The notes under the pieces: generated by a model
Seen by the model: the letters and a program-made list of their open reading frames with translations, nothing else
Database searches by the model: none
What the model was told of the DNA's origin: nothing
Assembly: GCA_018818445.1 (NCBI GenBank)
Contig: JAHISC010000035.1
Coordinates: forward strand, 1 to 26,993
Length of the DNA: 26,993 bases
From: Patescibacteria group bacterium
GTDB lineage: Bacteria; Patescibacteriota; Patescibacteriia; UBA9934
Direction: 5' to 3'
Shown here: in pieces, positions 20,559 to 26,993 of the stretch
Layout: the number at the start of each line of letters is the position of its first letter
Numbering within the stretch: position 1 is the stretch's first letter
Translations under genes and position numbers: made by a program

Positions 20559-22232
20559 ATGCTTGATTTGTTATTTAACGAAATTGCAATTGTTGTTATT
20601 GTTGCAGGTATTTTGTCTCTTTTTTTCTTTTTGATAAGACAGCCTTTAATCATCGCATATATTGCAACTGGTCTAATAGTAGGACCAAGTTTGTTCAATC
20701 TCACACATTCACCGGACGTATTTGTAGCGTTTTCTCAAATAGGTATTGCATTCTTATTGTTTGTCGTTGGATTAAATTTGAACTGGCGTAGCATCAAAGA
20801 TGTAGGAATTGCAGCGTCTCTTGCAGGATTTGGTCAAGTTTTTTTTACGACATCTATTGGATTCGGAATCGCATTGTTACTTGGATTTTCTGTGGTGCCT
20901 GCGTTGTTTCTCTCTATTGCTTTCGCATTTTCAAGCACCATCGTTATTGTAAAGTTGCTTGCAGATAAGAATGATTTAGATAGATTTTACGGAAAAATAA
21001 GTGTTGGAGTCTTGATTATACAGGATTTGATAGCAATGTTGATTCTGCTTATCGTTGGGGCTCTCTACGGTGGCGGAGGCGATAGTATTTATATTGTTAT
21101 TGCAATAGCGGTTTTGAAAGTAGTTATAGTGATTGTGTGTTTGTGGTTTGTTGCAAGGTATATTCTGCCTCATTTGTTTAAGTACGCGGCTCAGTCGCAA
21201 GAATTATTATTTTTAACAGCGGTGATTTGGTGTTTTGCAGTAGCAAGCGGCCTACAATTTTTGGGATTTGGTATTGAGATCGGTGCATTGCTTGCAGGTA
21301 TCTCTCTTGCTGGCAGCGAGTTCCATAGAGAGATTGAATCAAAAATACGTCCCTTGCGTGATTTTTTCTTAATTATTTTCTTCGTAGTATTGGGAACGCA
21401 TCTGTCATTTAATGCAGTCGAGGCCGCATGGGTTCCTGCTTTGATTTTTAGTGCGTTTATATTGATCGGAAATCCGTTCATTGTAATCGTATTAATGAGG
21501 CTGTTCGGATATCATATTAGGGTTGGATTTTTAGTCGGGGTTACAATGGCACAAATTAGTGAATTTTCGTTTATTTTACTTTCTGTAGCATTGACTGCTG
21601 GTATTATAGATTCCTCTGTTATGACGCTGGCGACTCTTGTGGGATTGGGAACTATTGCTATATCGACGTATTTAATCAAGTACAATGAACAAATTTATCA
21701 AAAATTAGAATGGGCGGTTAAGTTTATGGAGAAAAAACCGGACAAAGAAAAGATTGAACGTATAAAAGCTCCTGAGATTTTACTTTTGGGATATGAATAT
21801 TTATCGATGGCATTCTTACCAGCTATAAAAGCGATGAATAAGGATTATTTAGTTGTAGATTTTAATCCTGTCGTGATCGAAAAATTGAAATCTTCCAGAA
21901 TACCTCATATGTACGGTGATGCCGGTAACGAAGATTTTTTATGCGATATTCGTGCTGAAAAAACGGAATTAGTTATTTCTACCATTCCTGATATGACAAT
22001 TAGTACAGATCTGATTGCTTATTTAAAATCAAAGCGTTCGCGTGCAAGTATTGTGGTTACTGCAAAAACCGTGGAAAATGCAAAGATATTATATGATTTT
22101 GGAGCAACTTTCGTTATCTTGCCAAATATACTTGGCGGTAAATTATTTGCCGAGATTTTGATTAAAAAGAAAACTAAAAAGAGTGCCTGGAACGCTGCTG
22201 CAAAAAGTCAGCAAAAAATACTAATCAAATAA
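20559..22232 (+). CDS. CPA2-family cation:proton antiporter with TrkA-N-like domain
   Basis: The 557-residue protein has a 12-helix Na+/H+-exchanger-type domain (residues 1-380) with the characteristic helices IAYIATGLIVGPSLFN and FSSTIVIVKLL. It continues into a cytosolic RCK/TrkA-N-like Rossmann domain (about 403-540, EILLLGYEYLSMAFLPAI; acidic Asp in LVVDFNP). This is the layout of KefB/KefC-type K+/H+ antiporters. The dinucleotide loop reads GYEYLS rather than GxGxxG, so nucleotide binding may be altered. The preceding K+ channel gene supports potassium as the ion. Length is normal for the family. Confidence 0.88.
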   Translation: MLDLLFNEIAIVVIVAGILSLFFFLIRQPLIIAYIATGLIVGPSLFNLTHSPDVFVAFSQIGIAFLLFVVGLNLNWRSIKDVGIAASLAGFGQVFFTTSIGFGIALLLGFSVVPALFLSIAFAFSSTIVIVKLLADKNDLDRFYGKISVGVLIIQDLIAMLILLIVGALYGGGGDSIYIVIAIAVLKVVIVIVCLWFVARYILPHLFKYAAQSQELLFLTAVIWCFAVASGLQFLGFGIEIGALLAGISLAGSEFHREIESKIRPLRDFFLIIFFVVLGTHLSFNAVEAAWVPALIFSAFILIGNPFIVIVLMRLFGYHIRVGFLVGVTMAQISEFSFILLSVALTAGIIDSSVMTLATLVGLGTIAISTYLIKYNEQIYQKLEWAVKFMEKKPDKEKIERIKAPEILLLGYEYLSMAFLPAIKAMNKDYLVVDFNPVVIEKLKSSRIPHMYGDAGNEDFLCDIRAEKTELVISTIPDMTISTDLIAYLKSKRSRASIVVTAKTVENAKILYDFGATFVILPNILGGKLFAEILIKKKTKKSAWNAAAKSQQKILIK

Positions 22233-22240
22233 TTTATTGC

Positions 22241-22609
22241 TTGCTCTCAACAATCTACTTTATCTCAGAAGAAGGGAAACGCCACATGTTCACGAACGAA
22301 AATGTGTTATTTAGTTGGTTTACATCATATAACGATGTTCAAATTGTTACAAAAGAACAACTTGCACAGCACCCGCTTGGTAACAACATTAGTTTCAAAC
22401 CTAGAAGCCAGATGGTGAAGTTTGTTTCCAGCCCTAAAGTGTATGCAGTGGCAATTGGTGGAGTCCTTCGTCACATTGCAAGTGAATCTGTTGCAGAGGG
22501 GCTTTATGGTTGCTATTGGAATCTAGATGTTTACGATATTCTAGAATCTCTCTCTTCTAATTATAAATTTGGTGATACAATATATGAAGTTGGCGATTTT
22601 GATGTTTAA
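22241..22609 (+). CDS. Stand-alone surface-protein repeat domain (possibly truncated)
   Basis: The 122-residue protein matches the repeat often found in CPR surface proteins. The order is a KRxxFTNE.V..SWF start (GKRHMFTNENVLFSWFTSYN), a PLGNNISFKPRS segment, KVYAVAIGGVLRHIASE, and LYGCYWNLDVYDI. Usually the repeat follows a signal peptide and sits in a longer protein. Here it is alone, begins at TTG eight bases after the antiporter stop and has no ribosome site, so the N-terminal part is probably lost. An internal ATG at 22286 would cut into the domain. It may be a remnant or a stub read through from the antiporter transcript. Confidence 0.55.
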   Translation: MLSTIYFISEEGKRHMFTNENVLFSWFTSYNDVQIVTKEQLAQHPLGNNISFKPRSQMVKFVSSPKVYAVAIGGVLRHIASESVAEGLYGCYWNLDVYDILESLSSNYKFGDTIYEVGDFDV

Positions 22610-22694
22610 GATACCATCCAAAGAGCTAATATTAGATGGTTTGAGGTAATATTTATTCAACTACTCAAAAGATCTAAGGCTAATAATTATTGAT

Positions 22695-23078
22695 ATGAAT
22701 GAGATGATGCCACGCGGGGTTGAGTCATTTTCACCGCAGGAGGAAGAGGAACGGGCTCACAAACAAGAGGAACTGAATACGGTTTATGAAACAGCAGTTC
22801 GTTACGAGGATCGAGAAACTATCGATGCTGTTAAAGCCGAAATGAAGGAGTATGGTTTTGATGTTCCAAGAACAAGTCATGAAGGCTACAGTGCAAGAGA
22901 GGCGCAGCAAATAAATGCTTTGCAAGAAGCTGTAGCAATGGCAGAAGAGCGCGATTTGGCGTTAGCAGACGAGCTACGCGAAAAATTACGAGCAGCAATG
23001 CAGCCTGTACAAGAAGATAGGGTGAGCCCTGTTACTAGAGTCGAACCGCAGCCAGTCGAACGCCGCAAAGCAGCTTAA
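22695..23078 (+). CDS. Small charged helical protein of unknown function
   Basis: The 127-residue protein is soluble and Glu/Arg/Ala-rich, with two helical stretches (EEEERAHKQEELNTVYETAV and REAQQINALQEAVAMAEERD) and a polar C-terminus. No catalytic, membrane or signal motif is seen. It has its own well-formed terminator and lies between the surface-domain gene and the heat-shock operon without being part of either. I do not recognise it. It starts at the first of several closely spaced ATG codons (22695, 22704, 22707), so the exact start is uncertain. Confidence 0.6.
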   Translation: MNEMMPRGVESFSPQEEEERAHKQEELNTVYETAVRYEDRETIDAVKAEMKEYGFDVPRTSHEGYSAREAQQINALQEAVAMAEERDLALADELREKLRAAMQPVQEDRVSPVTRVEPQPVERRKAA

Positions 23079-23092
23079 TGTTTGCATTTTTT

Positions 23093-23117
23093 AGAATGGC
23101 TTCATAGCCGTTCTTTT
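23093..23117 (+). terminator. Rho-independent terminator before the heat-shock operon
   Basis: Nine-bp stem AGAATGGCT / AGCCGTTCT with one T-G pair, loop TTCA-like (23102-23105), and a TTTT tail. It insulates hrcA from the upstream gene. Confidence 0.8.
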
Positions 23118-23119
23118 AC

Positions 23120-23160
23120 TTGACTATTTTTTCTTAGCAGTCTACAATGGTGACTGCTAG
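23120..23160 (+). promoter_or_regulatory. hrcA operon promoter inside a CIRCE-like operator
   Basis: TTGACT (23120-23125), 17 bp, TACAAT (23143-23148). The -10 lies in the 9-bp centre of an inverted repeat with arms TTAGCAGTC (23134-23142) and GACTGCTAG (23152-23160). This is the CIRCE form (arms TTAGCACTC / GAGTGCTAA around 9 bp) with a changed position. It is the expected HrcA binding site, blocking the promoter when HrcA is active. Confidence 0.85.
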
Positions 23161-23168
23161 CGAACTAT

Positions 23169-23882
23169 ATGATTAATAAACGCCAAGCTCATATTTTGTC
23201 TCTAGTCGTCAGCGAGTTTATTGCCACAGCGCAACCAGTTGCCTCCAAGACGATTGTAGATAAATTCCAGCTAGAAGTATCTCCAGCCACTGTTCGAAAT
23301 GATATGGCAGTTTTGGAAGCTGTTGGTTATTTGCGTCAGCCACATACTTCATCTGGTCGTATTCCGACTGAAAATGGTTATCGTTTTTATTTAGCAAATT
23401 TTGTAGACTCGCGCTGTTCTAATCGTATACGAGCACCATTACGTCGGGCAGTTAACGACGAAGAAGTAATGCAGAAAAAACTTCATAGTTTAGCTAATGT
23501 ATTAGTCGAGCTGTCCGGCGAAACTGCTTTAGCCTCCTTGATAACCTCACCTTGTACTAATTGGATGCACTATTCTGGTATTGCAAACTTATTCGAAAAA
23601 CCAGATTTTAAGAGCGTAGAAATGATGCGTACTCTTTCTTCAATTGTTGATGGTTTCGATGGAGTTTTGTCTAAGATGTTTGACACTATAGATAAAGATA
23701 TAAACATTTGGATCGGTGAAGAAAACCCATTTGGTTCGCAGATATCAACTGTCATGGTCAAATATAAATTACCAAATGGTATGACGGGTCTCTTGGGTCT
23801 AGTAGGTCCGCATAGAATGGATTATGAGAAAAATATCAGGCTTTTAGCTGAGGCTAGGAATTTACTTGATGAAGAAGTATGA
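23169..23882 (+). CDS. hrcA: Heat-inducible transcription repressor HrcA (short form)
   Basis: HrcA represses heat-shock genes by binding CIRCE and is released when chaperones are overloaded. The N-terminal winged helix is clear (residues 1-75), with the recognition segment SPATVRNDMAVLEAVGYLRQ and HTSSGRIPTENGYRFYL. The protein has 237 residues where about 340 is usual, so the middle dimerisation/GAF-like part is trimmed, as in other CPR versions. The ATG at 23169 is only eight bases past the CIRCE-like site. The stop overlaps the grpE start (ATGA), so the two are translationally coupled, and the operator upstream implies self-repression. Confidence 0.85.
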   Translation: MINKRQAHILSLVVSEFIATAQPVASKTIVDKFQLEVSPATVRNDMAVLEAVGYLRQPHTSSGRIPTENGYRFYLANFVDSRCSNRIRAPLRRAVNDEEVMQKKLHSLANVLVELSGETALASLITSPCTNWMHYSGIANLFEKPDFKSVEMMRTLSSIVDGFDGVLSKMFDTIDKDINIWIGEENPFGSQISTVMVKYKLPNGMTGLLGLVGPHRMDYEKNIRLLAEARNLLDEEV

Positions 23883-24397
23883 AGGAAAAAAATAAAAAGA
23901 TCAGAGCGAATAACGCGGCAGATCAGAGTAAAGCAACCAATGAGCTCGAAGATAAATGTAATGAATACTTGGCTGGCTGGAAAAGAGCTCTAGCTGATTA
24001 CGAAAATCTTAAGCAAGATGTTCAAAAACAGTTGTCAGATGGTAGAAATCGGATCAAGGAATCCTTGGCACATGAGCTTTTACCAGTTGTGGATAACTTT
24101 CAGCAAGCTGTTCATCATATACCGCCTCCAGAGGCTGATGAAGCGACAGTAGCCGGCTGGCTGCAAGGAGTAACCTTTATTGCCAAACAGTTCGAAGATG
24201 TAATGCAGTCCATGGGTATCGAAAAAATCGTAACAATTGGCAGAATATTTGATCCAAATGAACACGAGGCAGTTTCGACACAAACAGAGGAGGATAAGAG
24301 TGATCAAGAGATTTTGGAGGAGATTACTCAGGGTTGGAAAATGGGTGATGCAGTCATCCGTCCAGCAAAAGTAATTATTAATAATCTCAATCCCTAA
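23879..24397 (+). CDS. grpE: Nucleotide exchange factor GrpE
   Basis: GrpE speeds ADP release from DnaK. The 172-residue protein has a charged N-terminus, a long helix (CNEYLAGWKRALADYENLKQ, the coiled-coil dimerisation part), the conserved LLPVVDNFQQAV, and the C-terminal beta-domain (DPNEHEAVSTQTE, then VIRPAKVIINN). Length and order of these parts fit the family. The start codon overlaps the hrcA stop, and dnaK follows 34 bp downstream, so the order hrcA-grpE-dnaK is conserved. Regulation comes from the shared CIRCE-like promoter; no second promoter is obvious before dnaK. Confidence 0.93.
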   Translation: MKEKNKKIRANNAADQSKATNELEDKCNEYLAGWKRALADYENLKQDVQKQLSDGRNRIKESLAHELLPVVDNFQQAVHHIPPPEADEATVAGWLQGVTFIAKQFEDVMQSMGIEKIVTIGRIFDPNEHEAVSTQTEEDKSDQEILEEITQGWKMGDAVIRPAKVIINNLNP

Positions 24398-24431
24398 ACA
24401 CTTAAACCTTTAACCTAAAACTTATTAAAGT

Positions 24432-26333
24432 ATGTCAAAAATTCTAGGAATCGATTTAGGAACTACCAACTCAGCAATAGCTATTATCGAAGGAGGCCAA
24501 CCAAAAATTTTAGAGAACAAAGAAGGACAGCGCACCACGCCATCAATGGTAGCCATTGCTAAAAACGGTGAGCGTTTAGCTGGTATGCCGGCAAAACGTC
24601 AGGCAGTAACTAATCCCAAAGACACTCTATTTTCTATAAAGCGTTTAATCGGTCGCCGTTTTTCTGATGACGAAGTACAGCGTGACTCCGAAACAATGCC
24701 ATATGAAATCGTGCAACGAGGCGATGGTGTAGCTATCAAAATGGGTGACAAAGAACATACACCACAAGAAATCAGCGCCATGCTTTTACAAAAACTGAAG
24801 TCTGATGCAGAAGAAAAGATTGGCGAGTCAATTACGGAAGCTGTTATTACTGTACCGGCGTATTTTGACGACGCACAGCGACAAGCAACTAAAGATGCTG
24901 GTAAAATTGCAGGACTAGAAGTAAAAAGAATCATCAATGAACCAACGGCTGCAGCTTTGGCCTATGGATTTGATAAAAAAGTAGGTCAGCAAATTTTAGT
25001 TTACGATCTAGGCGGCGGAACATTCGATGTGTCGGTTCTAGATGTGTCAGAGGATACAGTAGAAGTAATTTCCACCAATGGTGACACTCATCTCGGTGGT
25101 GATGACTTCGATAAAGTGATTATTAACTGGATTATTACTGAGTTTAAGAATCAGGAAGGTGTTGATTTATCCGGTGATCCTTTAGCTATGCAGCGTGTTA
25201 AAGATGCCGCCGAGCGAGCTAAAATTGAACTGTCCACAGCACAGGAAACTGAGATAAATCAACCTTTTATTACACAGGGTGTTGACGGACCAAAACATTT
25301 GGTGATGAAGGTTACTCGAGCAAAATTAGAAGAGCTGGTGGCACCATTGATTGAAAAAACTATGGAGCCAGTCAAGAGGGCTTTGGCTGACGCTAAGATG
25401 AAACCAAATGATCTTGAAGAGATTATTATGGTTGGTGGTATGACTAGAATGCCTCTTGTTTTGAAAAAAGTTGAAGAATTCTTTGGTAAGAAGCCAAATG
25501 TTTCCGTAAACCCAGACGAAGTTGTAGCACTTGGTGCGGCTGTGCAGGCTGGTGTTTTGCAAGGAGATGTGAAAGACGTTCTTTTGCTGGACGTTACGCC
25601 ACTTTCATTTGGTATTGAAACACTTGGCGGTGTCTTTACTAAACTTATTGAGCGGAACACTACTATTCCAACATCGAAAAGTCAGACTTTCTCAACAGCC
25701 GCTGACAACCAGCCTAGCGTTGATATCAAAGTTTTTCAGGGCGAGAGAGAAATGGCAGCCGACAATAAACTATTGGGACAATTTTCTTTGCAAGGTATTC
25801 CTCCGGCACCTCGTGGTATTCCACAAATTGAAGTTTCATTCGATATTGATGCAAACGGTATCCTAAATGTTAAAGCAGTCGATAAGGGTACAAACAAAGA
25901 ACAGAAGATTACTATTACTGCTTCTTCTGGTCTTTCCGACGCTGATATTGAAAAGATGAAAAGTGACGCCGAGGTTCACGCAGAGGAAGATAAGAAAAAG
26001 CGCGAGACAATTGAAATCAAGAATACAGCGGATACATTAGTGTATACTGTTGAAAAGATGCTGCATGACGGCGCAGAAAAAATTTCTGAGGATGACAAAA
26101 AGTCAGTGCAAGAAAAAATTGACATCTTGAAGCCATTGAAAGACGGTGATGACATTGAGGCGATAAAGAAGGCATCTGAGGAATTGTCGGAAGCAGCGCA
26201 GAAGGTTGGAGCCGCAATGTATCAACAGGACCAAGCTAAAGAGGCAGAAGCGCCGGCTGGCGAACAGACTCAAAGCTCAGAGACGGCTGATGATGTTAAA
26301 GACGCAGAGTTTAAAGAAGGAGAGGAAAAATAA
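24432..26333 (+). CDS. dnaK: Chaperone DnaK (Hsp70)
   Basis: DnaK is the cytosolic ATP-driven chaperone that folds and protects proteins with DnaJ and GrpE. The 633-residue protein has all family marks: phosphate loop ILGIDLGTTNSAIAI at the start, VPAYFDDAQRQATKDAGKIA, VYDLGGGTFDVSVLDVS, IIMVGGMTRMPLV, linker VLLLDVTPLSFGIETLGG, a substrate-binding domain (GVFTKLIERNTTIPTSKSQ onward) and a charged C-terminal lid ending DVKDAEFKEGEEK. Length is normal. Two small genes and dnaJ follow in the same direction. Confidence 0.98.
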   Translation: MSKILGIDLGTTNSAIAIIEGGQPKILENKEGQRTTPSMVAIAKNGERLAGMPAKRQAVTNPKDTLFSIKRLIGRRFSDDEVQRDSETMPYEIVQRGDGVAIKMGDKEHTPQEISAMLLQKLKSDAEEKIGESITEAVITVPAYFDDAQRQATKDAGKIAGLEVKRIINEPTAAALAYGFDKKVGQQILVYDLGGGTFDVSVLDVSEDTVEVISTNGDTHLGGDDFDKVIINWIITEFKNQEGVDLSGDPLAMQRVKDAAERAKIELSTAQETEINQPFITQGVDGPKHLVMKVTRAKLEELVAPLIEKTMEPVKRALADAKMKPNDLEEIIMVGGMTRMPLVLKKVEEFFGKKPNVSVNPDEVVALGAAVQAGVLQGDVKDVLLLDVTPLSFGIETLGGVFTKLIERNTTIPTSKSQTFSTAADNQPSVDIKVFQGEREMAADNKLLGQFSLQGIPPAPRGIPQIEVSFDIDANGILNVKAVDKGTNKEQKITITASSGLSDADIEKMKSDAEVHAEEDKKKRETIEIKNTADTLVYTVEKMLHDGAEKISEDDKKSVQEKIDILKPLKDGDDIEAIKKASEELSEAAQKVGAAMYQQDQAKEAEAPAGEQTQSSETADDVKDAEFKEGEEK

Positions 26334-26357
26334 TTCTATAAAATTAAGGAGGAACAT

Positions 26358-26531
26358 ATGAAAAAAATATTTAAATGGGCGTGGAAGATTTTAGCGGCAC
26401 TTGGTTCAGCTATGATTTATGTTCTAACAATACCTCGAGTACGAAATTTTCTTTGGAACAAGGTGAAAAAAGTGGGGAAGGAGAAAATTATTGATGCTGA
26501 AGTAAAGATTGTAGAAAAGATGAAAGAATAA
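26358..26531 (+). CDS. 57-residue single-helix membrane protein between dnaK and dnaJ
   Basis: A short gene with an excellent AAGGAGG ribosome site (26345-26351) seven bases before the ATG. The protein (starting MKKIFKWAWKILAALGSAMI) has one membrane helix at residues 8-26, followed by a basic amphipathic stretch (NFLWNKVKKVGKEKII) and a charged tail ending MKE. It has no known motif. It lies 24 bp after dnaK and two bases before the next gene, so it is almost certainly in the heat-shock transcript. A membrane-stress role is possible but a guess. Confidence 0.7.
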   Translation: MKKIFKWAWKILAALGSAMIYVLTIPRVRNFLWNKVKKVGKEKIIDAEVKIVEKMKE

Positions 26532-26533
26532 TT

Positions 26534-26851
26534 ATGGAACACAAAACAAGAAAAATATATCTCCGATTTATTTCTATTGCAGCAATTATTGGGGTATCAC
26601 AATTCAGCATTTATCTTTTGGTGGTTCTACTTGCTAATTTACACCTTATTTCATTCAATTTAGCTGAGGGGATAAACGTTGTTATTATGTTCCCAATTAA
26701 TGAGATTTCATCTTTCTTATTAGGCTCTGTGAGCACAACTTCATTAATTGTGATCGGTTTGATTTCTCTAGTGCTTTTTTTGTGCAACGGTTTAATTTGG
26801 TCACTTGTCATAACGCCATTATCACAGATTTTGGGTAAAACAAAGGAATAA
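26534..26851 (+). CDS. Small membrane protein in the dnaK-dnaJ interval
   Basis: This 105-residue protein has a short basic N-terminus (MEHKTRKIYLR), then hydrophobic segments at about residues 11-35, 43-61 and 67-96, so two to three membrane helices, and a short polar end (ILGKTKE). No family motif is recognised. It begins two bases after the preceding 57-residue gene and ends one base before dnaJ, so it is tightly packed in the heat-shock operon. An intervening membrane gene of this kind between dnaK and dnaJ is unusual. Confidence 0.7.
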   Translation: MEHKTRKIYLRFISIAAIIGVSQFSIYLLVVLLANLHLISFNLAEGINVVIMFPINEISSFLLGSVSTTSLIVIGLISLVLFLCNGLIWSLVITPLSQILGKTKE

Positions 26852-26852
26852 A

Positions 26853-26993
26853 ATGTCAAAAGACTACTACGAAATTTTAGGAGTCGAGAAAAACGTTTCA
26901 AAAGAAGAATTGAAGCGTGCTTTTCGTAAAAAAGCGCATAAACTTCATCCTGATAAAGGCGGCGATGAGGCCAAGTTTAAGGAAGCTAATGAG
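26853..26993 (+). CDS. dnaJ: Chaperone DnaJ (N-terminal part, cut by window end)
   Basis: The first 47 residues are the start of a J-domain: SKDYYEILGVEKNVSKEELK, then RAFRKKAHKLHPDKGGDEAK and FKEANE. The HPD tripeptide that triggers DnaK ATP hydrolysis is present. Whether it is a full DnaJ with Gly/Phe and zinc regions cannot be seen, but position at the end of hrcA-grpE-dnaK makes it the likely DnaJ. It starts one base after the preceding gene. Confidence 0.9.
   Translation, partial: MSKDYYEILGVEKNVSKEELKRAFRKKAHKLHPDKGGDEAKFKEANE

Noticed and set aside
1..26993. Alternative code with TGA read as glycine or tryptophan
   Set aside because: Several well-defined genes end at TGA at the expected family length or in an ATGA overlap (NUDIX, hrcA, HD-domain gene).

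Overview
The window looks like a chromosomal piece of a Candidate Phyla Radiation (Patescibacteria, Parcubacteria-like) genome. The pointers are a short-intergenic, mostly plus-strand layout, a SecD with parvulin-type domains inserted, a short HrcA ahead of grpE-dnaK-dnaJ, a membrane-anchored protein paired with a TraD/VirD4-like ATPase, a bactofilin-like surface/membrane protein, and many short proteins without recognisable relatives. TGA is used as a stop (for example in the NUDIX and hrcA genes), so the standard bacterial code applies and not the TGA=Gly code of some CPR lineages. The lineage is an inference from gene content; no 16S or other marker is present.

Region 1-14.3 kb is mainly resident, moderately AT-rich genes: a DUF1653 tail, an RBBP9-like hydrolase, a PH-like membrane protein and a geranylgeranyl-reductase-type flavoprotein; a NUDIX gene with a small partner; small membrane and coiled-coil proteins; a bactofilin-like protein; secD-secF under one clear promoter; then a membrane protein, a TraD/VirD4-like ATPase and uppP. 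Two GC-rich solo genes interrupt it (2557-2787 minus, 3873-4271 plus).

Region 14.4-20.2 kb is accessory. It holds GC-rich single genes (an HD-domain hydrolase, a membrane protein, a small two-helix membrane protein, two unknowns), and most have their own -35/-10 promoter, a strong Shine-Dalgarno site and a hairpin terminator. Two of them are bounded on both sides by direct repeats: one by about 88-104 bp units (R1), the other by 38 bp units (R2). R1 and R2 share one design: a TCCACAG box followed by two short palindromes. A diverged inverted relative lies at 18.05-18.18 kb. Three copies of a GGGGTCAGGTCGG repeat, a tRNA-Glu(CUC) and duplicated pieces of its 3' flank lie in the same region, as does an AT-rich gene for a probable secreted HEXXH metallopeptidase. 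I consider this cassette-like array the most interesting part of the window.

Region 20.2-27.0 kb returns to resident style: a two-helix K+ channel with a CPA2-type cation/proton antiporter, a stand-alone surface-protein domain, a charged small protein, then the heat-shock operon hrcA-grpE-dnaK-(two small membrane proteins)-dnaJ. That operon is controlled by a promoter whose -10 box sits inside a CIRCE-like operator, so HrcA probably represses its own operon.
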